Positions 16,316 through 22,776 of a stretch of 36,144 nucleotides of DNA are shown piece by piece. Position 1 is the stretch's first letter; every line of letters begins with the position of its first letter. The notes beneath the pieces are model-generated. The model was not told the origin of the DNA. It saw nothing but the letters and a program-made list of their open reading frames with translations, and searched no databases. The position numbers and the translations under genes were made by a program. Origin of the DNA: Lachnospiraceae bacterium UBA3772 (GTDB taxonomy: Bacteria > Bacillota > Clostridia > Lachnospirales > Lachnospiraceae); contig DFFQ01000019.1 of assembly GCA_002371025.1 (NCBI GenBank), positions 1 to 36,144 on the forward strand, read 5' to 3'.

Positions 16316-16331
16316 AAAAATGTAATAAAAT
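16303..16331 (+). promoter_or_regulatory. Promoter for the second COG0523 gene
   Basis: TTGTAT (16303-16308) and TAAAAT (16326-16331) are 17 bases apart. The -35 lies in the last codons of the TetR gene. The -10 abuts the palindromic operator, repeating the layout at 5207-5258. Confidence 0.65.
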
Positions 16332-16345
16332 GCAACTGTGTTGCA
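16331..16345. promoter_or_regulatory. Palindromic operator matching the 5238-5258 site
   Basis: TGCAAC-TGT-GTTGCA is a 15-base inverted repeat whose GCAAC-N3-GTTGC core and right flank TGTTGCAAA are identical to the larger palindrome upstream of the other COG0523 gene. It overlaps the expected transcription start. Shared control by one Fur/Zur-type repressor is the likely meaning. Confidence 0.72.
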
Positions 16346-16350
16346 AAATG

Positions 16351-16390
16351 AAGAGGTGACACCTTAGTGTTGCCTCTTTTGTTTTATTTT
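16351..16390 (+). terminator. Intrinsic terminator or attenuator in the leader of the second COG0523 gene
   Basis: AAGAGGTGACAC pairs with GTGTTGCCTCTT (two G-T wobbles) around a CTTA loop, followed by a T-rich tract of about 12 bases. It lies downstream of the predicted promoter and operator and ends next to the ribosome binding site. It can stop TetR read-through, but it would also lie in the leader of the GTPase mRNA. Confidence 0.75.
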
Positions 16391-16403
16391 GAAGGAGATT
16401 TAT

Positions 16404-17528
16404 ATGTCAAAAAGAGAAGTACCAGTTGTAATAATCACAGGCTATTTAGGTTCAGGTAAGACTACACTTATGCAGAACATTCTGAATCAGGAAAAAAGAA
16501 AGGTGGCACTTATAGTAAATGATATGGGAAGTGTCAATATTGATGCATCAATCCTTAATAAAACAGGCAATCAGGTGCTGCAGGTTGAGATGGTTGAAAT
16601 GCAGAATGGATGCATATGCTGTACTTTAAGAGATAAGTTTATTGATGAAATAGAAAGGCTTTCACAGGATAAGTCTATAGAAGCAATATTTGTTGAAGCT
16701 TCTGGAATAAGCGAACCATCTTCAATAGCCGGAGCATTTGAAAATTACTGTGAAATGACAGAGGATACAAGGGTTTATCTTAAATCTGTAGTGTCAGTTG
16801 TGGATGTTGACAGAATCTACCGTGAATTCCTTCATGATCTTTCAAATGATGATGATACAGAAGATGGAGATATCATAAATCTTATAATGGATCAGATAGA
16901 ATTTTGTAATCTGATGATCTTAAATAAGATAGATCTTCTTAGTGATAAAGAGTTAGAGAAAGTTAAGAGCGGGCTTAGAAATATCCAGCAGGAAGCAAGA
17001 ATGATAAGCTGTATTAATGGTAAAGTGGATTTAGATGAGCTTCTTTCTGGAAAAGATTTTTGCTTTGAAGAGGTTGAGGCCTTTTCTACAGTCCAGAAAG
17101 CATTAAATAACTGTGATAATGATGATGAAAAAGCCTGTGTTGATGAATATGGTATATCATCATTTGTATATGAAGACAGAAGACCTTTCAACAGAGATGC
17201 ATTTAATGCATTTTTGGATAAGTATCCGGAAGTACTTATCAGAACAAAAGGATATATATGGTTTGCTGATGACTGGAAACATATACAGTTGTTTGAACAG
17301 GCCGGAAGAAATGCTTCAGTTACAGAGCTTTCAGAGTGGGTATCAGCCTGGAAGGAAGATGAATTAAATAAACTAGTGGAAGAATATCCCGATATTAAAG
17401 ATGACTGGGATGATACATTCGGAGACAGATGTAATCAGCTGGTATTTATTGGAAAAGGGTATGAGAAAGCGGATATAGTTAACCTTTTAGAAGATTGTAT
17501 TGAGGAAGAGTACATAGAAGAAGTATAA
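16404..17528 (+). CDS. COG0523 (CobW/YjiA/ZNG1-type) metallochaperone GTPase
   Basis: The ATG at 16404 has GAAGGAG just upstream; an in-frame TTG at 16389 overlaps the terminator tail and is rejected. The 374-residue protein shows the P-loop GYLGSGKTT (13-21), the CxCC metal-binding motif NGCICC (70-73), EASGISEPSS, and the guanine motif LNKID. A C-terminal CobW_C domain (about 240-372) ends near FIGKGYEKADI. COG0523 proteins bind zinc or other divalent metals and use GTP to hand them to client enzymes; several are induced by zinc starvation. The palindrome at 16331-16345 supports such regulation. Client proteins are unknown. It precedes a DUF3810 zincin by 36 bases, and co-transcription is possible. 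Confidence 0.9.
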   Translation: MSKREVPVVIITGYLGSGKTTLMQNILNQEKRKVALIVNDMGSVNIDASILNKTGNQVLQVEMVEMQNGCICCTLRDKFIDEIERLSQDKSIEAIFVEASGISEPSSIAGAFENYCEMTEDTRVYLKSVVSVVDVDRIYREFLHDLSNDDDTEDGDIINLIMDQIEFCNLMILNKIDLLSDKELEKVKSGLRNIQQEARMISCINGKVDLDELLSGKDFCFEEVEAFSTVQKALNNCDNDDEKACVDEYGISSFVYEDRRPFNRDAFNAFLDKYPEVLIRTKGYIWFADDWKHIQLFEQAGRNASVTELSEWVSAWKEDELNKLVEEYPDIKDDWDDTFGDRCNQLVFIGKGYEKADIVNLLEDCIEEEYIEEV

Positions 17529-17564
17529 TATTCCTTAGGTTAAATTTTTTTAAGGGGTAGATGA

Positions 17565-18698
17565 ATGAAGATATCAGCATATATAAGAATAGTACTTATC
17601 TTAATATGTCTTATAGCAGGTTTTTTGGTGGTCTGTATGTTTCCTGATTTATGTGATTTTTATTCTGATCATATTTATGTAAAAATATGCAACAGGATAT
17701 CTAAAATAACAGGAAATATTAAGATAAATCTTGGCGAGATCATTATGTATCTTTTGGCTTTGCTGCTGGTATTTTTATTTATTTTTCTAATACTTCTCAT
17801 ATTTTTAAGAAAAAAAAAGGGTTATAAGAAATTTACATTAGGATACAGTAAAACTATTTCTGTTATCGCACTTCTTATGGTAGTGGATTATATGATCACC
17901 TGGGCTGTACCATTTTCAGGGAAAGTGCTGGGAGGTAAGGTTTATTCTGAAAGAGTAAATTATACCAATGGTGAAGTTGAGACAATCCTTAAATATCTGA
18001 TCAAAAATATAAATGCAGCAGCAGATGAGATTGATATTAAATACCAGATGGCAGGTAATAAGTATATTGTTGATTTTAAAAGCGAGGAAGAGATGAATAA
18101 TTTAGTGATCCAGGCTTTAAGATCAATGGAGGATGATTATCCAAGACTGGCAGGTTATTATCCGGTTATTAAAACTGCATATTGTTCTGATATTCTGGAT
18201 ATTATGAATATCGGTGGATATAATTATCCTTATACCATGGAACCTACATGTAATAAATATGTGGATCCGCTATATCAGCCGCTTCTTAATTGTCATGAAT
18301 ATGTTCATCACAAGGGTTATTATAAGGAAAATGAGGCCAATTTTATAAGTGAGGTAGCCCTTTCAAAGAGTAAGGATCCATATTTAAGACTTATTGCTTA
18401 TCTGGATATGTATTATTATGTATCCTCTTCATATTTAGAGAATAACAAAAAATTACCGGATAATCTTCCTAAGATTAATGAAAGAGCACATATTATTCAA
18501 AAGGCTTCTTATGAGATCAGAGATAAGAAATATAATGAGGATTCTCATGTCTTTTCATCAAATGAAAATATCAGTAATATCATAAAGAAAACTGGAGATA
18601 AGGGCTGGGAGATTCAGGGAGATATATTAAAAGAAAATTCCTATGATGGTGTAACCCTTCTTTTGTTTCAGTATTTTGAGACTTGTCAATTATTTTAA
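17565..18698 (+). CDS. DUF3810 membrane zincin-like protein
   Basis: This 377-residue protein has about three N-terminal membrane helices (8-30, 58-85, 97-118) and then an extracytoplasmic domain. That domain contains a zinc-metallopeptidase motif HEYVH at 244-248 and, downstream, ENEANF, which offers the third ligand Glu. This pattern is characteristic of DUF3810, a family of predicted membrane metallopeptidases of unknown substrate. AAGGGG precedes the ATG. Its position directly after a metallochaperone GTPase makes it a conceivable zinc client, but that is speculation. Its 3' end overlaps the promoter of the following lipoprotein gene. Confidence 0.82.
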   Translation: MKISAYIRIVLILICLIAGFLVVCMFPDLCDFYSDHIYVKICNRISKITGNIKINLGEIIMYLLALLLVFLFIFLILLIFLRKKKGYKKFTLGYSKTISVIALLMVVDYMITWAVPFSGKVLGGKVYSERVNYTNGEVETILKYLIKNINAAADEIDIKYQMAGNKYIVDFKSEEEMNNLVIQALRSMEDDYPRLAGYYPVIKTAYCSDILDIMNIGGYNYPYTMEPTCNKYVDPLYQPLLNCHEYVHHKGYYKENEANFISEVALSKSKDPYLRLIAYLDMYYYVSSSYLENNKKLPDNLPKINERAHIIQKASYEIRDKKYNEDSHVFSSNENISNIIKKTGDKGWEIQGDILKENSYDGVTLLLFQYFETCQLF

Positions 18699-18711
18699 AT
18701 TGTTGTAATAT
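18683..18711 (+). promoter_or_regulatory. SigA-type promoter of the tandem lipoprotein genes
   Basis: TTGTCA (18683-18688) and TAATAT (18706-18711) are 17 bases apart, giving a leader of about 37 bases to the ATG at 18755. The promoter begins inside the DUF3810 coding end. Confidence 0.65.
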
Positions 18712-18754
18712 GCATTATGCTAAAAAAGATAATGAAAGGTATAGGTTACATTTT

Positions 18755-19477
18755 ATGAAAAAGAAATTTTTAGTTCTTACAATGGCTGCAATGCTTGCTT
18801 TATCAACAGCTGCTTGTGGCAATAAGAAAGAGGAAAAGAAGTCAGAGGAGACAGTAACAACTTCATCAGTGACAGAAGCATCAGAGACAGAGGCTTCAAC
18901 AAGTGCTCCTACAGTTGTTAAAGATGCATCAGAAACAGATGCAAAAAATGCTGAGATCGATAAGTTATTTTCAGAAGAACCAAAGATCACATTAAGTGAT
19001 AAGACTGCTAAGGATGGATTCGCTAATACAGTTGAAGCTAAGTATGAGAACCTTACATTCCAGGTTCCTGATTACTTTAAGTACAGTGAAGAAATCTCAA
19101 GTGATCCTAACTACTATTACTATGCAGAGCAGAGCGAAGACACAGTAGTTGATTTAACAGTAACAATTCAGAATGGTACTGGAGTTACAAAGGAAGTTGC
19201 ACAGGCTGCAAAAGATGAATTCATCAGTTCATTAGAGGCAACAGGTGAGATTAAAGTAACAAGTGCATTTGAAACAGAAATTGCTGGTTATTATACACTT
19301 GGTGCTGATGTAGAGTACAATATGTCAGATTTAACAGGTACAGGACGTTTATACTTTATCTTTGATACAGATGCTGCAAAGATCGTTGGTATTGGTCTTG
19401 TTCAGACAAGCAAAGCTCAGTATGATTATACATCTGATTTTGAAAAGATTATTGCTACAATCAAGGTTGCACAGTAA
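18755..19477 (+). CDS. Lipoprotein with PsbP/DcrB-like C-terminal domain, paralogue 1
   Basis: The ATG at 18755 is used because it starts a textbook lipoprotein signal (MKKKFLVLTMAAMLALSTAAC, Cys21) and lies downstream of the predicted promoter; an in-frame TTG at 18683 is the -35 box. The mature 220 residues open with a Lys/Glu/Ser/Thr-rich linker (about 22-75). The C-terminal domain (about 90-240) has strands ending in RLYFIFDTDAAKIVGIGLV and YDYTSDFEKIIATIKVA, resembling the PsbP/DcrB/DUF1795 fold. It should be anchored to the outer face of the membrane. A paralogue follows immediately. No enzymatic motif is seen. Confidence 0.8.
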   Translation: MKKKFLVLTMAAMLALSTAACGNKKEEKKSEETVTTSSVTEASETEASTSAPTVVKDASETDAKNAEIDKLFSEEPKITLSDKTAKDGFANTVEAKYENLTFQVPDYFKYSEEISSDPNYYYYAEQSEDTVVDLTVTIQNGTGVTKEVAQAAKDEFISSLEATGEIKVTSAFETEIAGYYTLGADVEYNMSDLTGTGRLYFIFDTDAAKIVGIGLVQTSKAQYDYTSDFEKIIATIKVAQ

Positions 19478-19504
19478 TTTATAAAGAGAAAGGTAAAGTT
19501 ACAA

Positions 19505-20194
19505 GTGAGAAAGAAATTTTTAGTACTTACAATGGCTGCAATGCTTGCTTTATCAACAGCTGCTTGTGGTGAAAAGAAGGAAGAAAAGACAGAAGAAGTT
19601 ACAACAGAAGAGGTTACAACAGAAGAAACAGAGGCTGCAACAGCAACACCTGATGATGCTGCAGAGGAACATGCAGATGTATTCACAAATGCACCTGTTG
19701 ATCCTGTAAATGATAAAACAGCAAAGGGTGGATCTGAAACTACATTTGAAGTTAAGTATGGAAAGCTCTCATTCCAGCTTCCAGATTATATTACAAGTAA
19801 AGAACCTCTTAAATATGGAACATATGATTATTATGTAGCTGAACAGTCAGCAACAGGATATGCAATGTTCGCATTTGATGTTGAGGAACTTGCTTTTAAT
19901 CCTTCTGAATTAACAGTAGCTGAAAAAACATTACTTATCGATTCAATGGAAGCATCAGGTGCAATGAAAGTTAAAAATGCATCTATGACAACTGTTGCAG
20001 GTTATGATGCTTTAGAACTTGATATTGAAAGTGGTCCAAATGAAACTACAGCTCAGTATGGTCGTTTTTATATGATATTTGATACTTATTCAAATAAGAT
20101 GATCGTTACAGCCATTCTTGAGTCAGAAAATTCAGAGTTTGAATATATGGCTGACTTTGAAAAGATGATTGCTGATGTTAAGGTTGCAGAGTAA
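19505..20194 (+). CDS. Lipoprotein with PsbP/DcrB-like C-terminal domain, paralogue 2
   Basis: The gene starts with GTG at 19505, supported by the lipoprotein signal MRKKFLVLTMAAMLALSTAAC (Cys21) that begins exactly there. The 229-residue product has an acidic Thr/Glu-rich linker with repeated EEVTTEE. Its C-terminal domain has the same end as the upstream gene (GRFYMIFDTYSNKMIVTAI, YMADFEKMIADVKVA). The signal-peptide DNA (19511-19569) is almost identical to 18761-18819, while the mature part has diverged strongly. It lies 27 bases after paralogue 1, so the two form one operon that ends in a strong terminator. Confidence 0.82.
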   Translation: MRKKFLVLTMAAMLALSTAACGEKKEEKTEEVTTEEVTTEETEAATATPDDAAEEHADVFTNAPVDPVNDKTAKGGSETTFEVKYGKLSFQLPDYITSKEPLKYGTYDYYVAEQSATGYAMFAFDVEELAFNPSELTVAEKTLLIDSMEASGAMKVKNASMTTVAGYDALELDIESGPNETTAQYGRFYMIFDTYSNKMIVTAILESENSEFEYMADFEKMIADVKVAE

Positions 20195-20222
20195 TCGAAG
20201 ATATTAATTATATAGACTATCT

Positions 20223-20255
20223 AAAGTGCCGGACGTATGTCTGGCACTTTTTTTT
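20223..20255 (+). terminator. Intrinsic terminator of the tandem lipoprotein operon
   Basis: A 12-base-pair stem (AAAGTGCCGGAC with GTCTGGCACTTT) with loop GTAT is followed by a run of T. Confidence 0.9.
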
Positions 20256-20293
20256 ACCACAAATTGTTGAAAAAATAAGACAAAAATTTGAGA

Positions 20294-20322
20294 TTGCAAA
20301 AAAAAATAAAGAAGAATATAAT
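20294..20322 (+). promoter_or_regulatory. SigA-type promoter for the gene at 20353
   Basis: TTGCAA (20294-20299) and TATAAT (20317-20322) are separated by exactly 17 bases. Confidence 0.7.
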
Positions 20323-20352
20323 ATAGACAGTATTTATGTTGGGGGACATGAT

Positions 20353-20892
20353 ATGGGGGAGACAATTCACGTAACTTATGCAAGTCCGGAAGGAGTTCCG
20401 GAATATACATGGATGAAGAGAATACTACTATTTATTTTCTTCACATCGGCTGCCTGGACGGCGCTTTGTTTTTTTGCTTATGTATCACCTCTTTTTAAGC
20501 CATATTCATCAGGGGGCTCATTCTTTAACGATTTCTATTTAGTTCCAAGGACATCACGTATTACTCTGTTTTTAGTTTTATTAGTTACAGCATTATATAT
20601 GGGCTGTTATTTCTTAAGAAGTGATTTTAACGTTCGAAAAGTTATAATCAGTTCCAATGGTGTATATTTTAAAAATATTCCATATAGATATCATAAAATC
20701 ATACCATTGAAGGAGATAGTGTATGTTTCATGGGATGAGATAATGGTGGAAGAACTGGATGGAAAACTTATGGTTAGAGAAAAGTGCGGCCTTGAGGATT
20801 CTGTAGGTATCATCCAGATAATCCCAGCCAGACATTACAAAAATGAATATGAATTGTTTAAGGATGACTTAAAATCAAGAAACATTATTTAA
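20353..20892 (+). CDS. Two-helix membrane protein of unknown function
   Basis: I do not recognise the family. The 179-residue product has two hydrophobic helices (about 24-45 and 70-93) on either side of an outside loop. A C-terminal cytoplasmic segment (about 95-179) is rich in strands (VRKVIISSNGVYFKNIPYRYHKIIPLKEIVYVSWDEIMV) and looks like a bacterial PH-type or DUF304-like membrane-associated beta domain. GGGGGA precedes the ATG at 20353. It has its own promoter and stands between a terminator and the next promoter, so it is probably monocistronic. Confidence 0.72.
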   Translation: MGETIHVTYASPEGVPEYTWMKRILLFIFFTSAAWTALCFFAYVSPLFKPYSSGGSFFNDFYLVPRTSRITLFLVLLVTALYMGCYFLRSDFNVRKVIISSNGVYFKNIPYRYHKIIPLKEIVYVSWDEIMVEELDGKLMVREKCGLEDSVGIIQIIPARHYKNEYELFKDDLKSRNII

Positions 20893-20920
20893 CTGATATT
20901 ATTCTTTGGCTAGTTTTTTG

Positions 20921-20949
20921 TTGAACTGTTATAGGTTATAAGTTACAAT
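20921..20949 (+). promoter_or_regulatory. SigA-type promoter for the GGDEF-lipoprotein operon
   Basis: TTGAAC (20921-20926) and TACAAT (20944-20949) lie 17 bases apart, about 50 bases before the coding start. Confidence 0.65.
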
Positions 20950-21000
20950 ATATCTGGTGTATTTTGTGGATTATTATACAAAATATGGGAGGAAAACTAG

Positions 21001-22125
21001 TTGATATTATTTTCAGATATAATCGGATTGGTTATTGTCTTTTATACATGGCTTAGGCTTTATGATAACCATCATATGGATAGAAGGAGCAAGCTTATAT
21101 ATGCTATCAGTGGTTTTTGGCTTGCTGTTTTGCTTATCCTTGATCAGATATGGCAGTTAATATTTGAAAAGAAAAATTTTACAGACTTTGACAATACAGC
21201 TCTTAATGTGATCACCTGCATGATATATCTTATGATTCCGCTGGCTATGGCTGGAATGCTTATAATGCCAACATTAAAAACTGTTTTTGTAGAGAAGATA
21301 TTTGATATTATCTTTGTTTTGATATTTATGGCTCTTCCGATAGTAAATATTTGGAAGCCAATTCTTTTTTGTCATTTCAATGGTGATATTTCATATACCT
21401 TAACCCATGATGTTTATGTAGCATTTGAGTTGCTGGTATTTATGTTTTTTATAAGACAGTATTATTCAAGAACTTTTCCATTTGATTTCAGTGATAATGC
21501 GATGCTTGCCTTTGCTCAGATACTGGTTGTTATAGGCGTTGTTGCAAATATTGGTTATAATGAACTACTTGTTACATGGAACTGTTTAAGCCTTTGCTAT
21601 TTATTATTACTTCTTGCCATAGAGCAGATGTTTGCAAAGCTGGATTCAGTAACCAAACTTCATAATAGAGATGCATATGTAAAATACATTTTCAGACTTA
21701 AAAGAAAAGCTGATGTTACTGTAGTAATGTTTGATCTTAACAGATTAAAGCATTTTAATGATACGTATGGCCATAGCGCAGGGGATGCTTATCTTATGGC
21801 TTTTGCGCAGACAACAAGTAAAAGACTTAAAAAATATGGTGAGCTTTTCAGAGTTGGCGGAGATGAATTCTGTTTTGTCAGTACGTTAGCAAATACTGAA
21901 ACACTGAAAACAATCCTTGATAAATTAAGAGAAGAAAATAAGTGTGATGAAGAATTTGGTGATTATCCTGTAGATTTTGCATATGGAATAGCAGAGAGAA
22001 CAACAGGAGAAAATGTATTTGCAACTGTTGAAAGAGCAGATGAAAATATGTATCGTGACAAAGATGAACAAAGAAAAAACAGACCGGATGAAATAGATGC
22101 TGACAGAAGTTATGTCAGACGATAG
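21001..22125 (+). CDS. Membrane-bound diguanylate cyclase (GGDEF)
   Basis: The 374-residue gene starts with TTG at 21001; GGGAGG eight bases upstream decides this start, and no nearby ATG gives a full N-terminal helix. About seven membrane helices (1-210) precede a GGDEF domain (about 215-355) with LDSVTKLHNRDAY, MFDLNRLKHFNDTYGHSAGD and the intact VGGDEF signature. No RxxD I-site occurs at the expected position. It should make cyclic di-GMP at the membrane. A lipoprotein gene begins nine bases after its stop, so signalling and lipoprotein are probably co-expressed. Confidence 0.86.
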   Translation: MILFSDIIGLVIVFYTWLRLYDNHHMDRRSKLIYAISGFWLAVLLILDQIWQLIFEKKNFTDFDNTALNVITCMIYLMIPLAMAGMLIMPTLKTVFVEKIFDIIFVLIFMALPIVNIWKPILFCHFNGDISYTLTHDVYVAFELLVFMFFIRQYYSRTFPFDFSDNAMLAFAQILVVIGVVANIGYNELLVTWNCLSLCYLLLLLAIEQMFAKLDSVTKLHNRDAYVKYIFRLKRKADVTVVMFDLNRLKHFNDTYGHSAGDAYLMAFAQTTSKRLKKYGELFRVGGDEFCFVSTLANTETLKTILDKLREENKCDEEFGDYPVDFAYGIAERTTGENVFATVERADENMYRDKDEQRKNRPDEIDADRSYVRR

Positions 22126-22134
22126 GATTACAGG

Positions 22135-22605
22135 ATGAAACGAAAAATAAAAAGCTTATTATTAATTTTACTGACGATAATGTGTTTTACAGGTTGTGTC
22201 TTTATGGAAGTAAATGATCATGATGACACAACTTACGGAACTACAGAAAATATAGTTACAACTGAGAAAGAGACAGTAACTGAAAAAGAGACAGTTTCTG
22301 AGAGGATAACAGAAACTGAGGAAGCAACAGAAGAAAAAGTATCGCTTCAGTTTAGAAAGCATTCATATCTTACCCAGCATTTTGAAAAACATGGAGAAGA
22401 GATGGGATGCAGCTCAGAAGAAGAATATCTTTCAAAAGCCAATGCAGTTATAAATAATCCTGATGCTTTAACAAAAACAGAAGCAGAGGATGGTGATATG
22501 ATATATTACATTGAAGATACCAATGAGATAGTGTTTGTATCAACCGATGGCTATATACGAACCTATTTCAAATGTAAGAATAAAGCCTACTTCGACCGAC
22601 AGTAG
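22135..22605 (+). CDS. Lipoprotein with a candidate BECR-fold RNase-toxin-like C-terminal domain
   Basis: This 156-residue protein has a lipoprotein signal ending in FTGC (Cys21), a Thr/Glu-rich linker (about 30-70) and a compact C-terminal domain (78-156). The domain reads QHFEKHGEEMGCSSEEEYLSKANAV, then DGDMIYYIEDTNEIVFVSTDGYIRTYFK and YFDRQ at the very end. This layout (HxxKHG helix, strand pair, IRTxF) resembles the barnase/EndoU/colicin/RelE-like RNase domains found at the ends of polymorphic toxins and phage proteins, with His82, Lys85, His86, Arg142 and Thr143 as candidate active residues. Recognition is from pattern memory and unverified. It lies in one operon with the GGDEF gene. No immunity gene is evident. 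Confidence 0.72.
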   Translation: MKRKIKSLLLILLTIMCFTGCVFMEVNDHDDTTYGTTENIVTTEKETVTEKETVSERITETEEATEEKVSLQFRKHSYLTQHFEKHGEEMGCSSEEEYLSKANAVINNPDALTKTEAEDGDMIYYIEDTNEIVFVSTDGYIRTYFKCKNKAYFDRQ

Positions 22606-22667
22606 TGAATTATTATAAAGTATCATCAAACGGTTGCTAAAAAATCAAACCAACAGCAAAAAAATTT

Positions 22668-22737
22668 GGACATAAAAGAATCGCGCCAAAGGGCATGTTT
22701 TAGCCCGCTGGCACGATTACTTGAATGTCCTTTTTTT
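22668..22737. terminator. Large nested hairpin, probable bidirectional terminator between convergent genes
   Basis: GGACAT (22668-22673) pairs with ATGTCC (22725-22730). Inside lie AATCG/CGATT, GCCA/TGGC and GGGC/GCCC pairs in register, and T-runs or A-runs flank both sides. A further inverted pair GTTGCTAAAAAA / TTTTTTAGCAAC (about 22633-22644 and 22774-22785) encloses the block. The remaining intergenic sequence to 22776 shows no gene. A small structured RNA is an alternative. Confidence 0.65.
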
Positions 22738-22776
22738 GCGTCCGTTCGTCAATTTTTATGCGTTCGTTTGTTTTTT

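Noticed and set aside
22135..22776. Toxin-immunity pair with the BECR-like lipoprotein
   Set aside because: No coding region with a ribosome binding site follows the lipoprotein; only a structured terminator block lies before the convergent gene.
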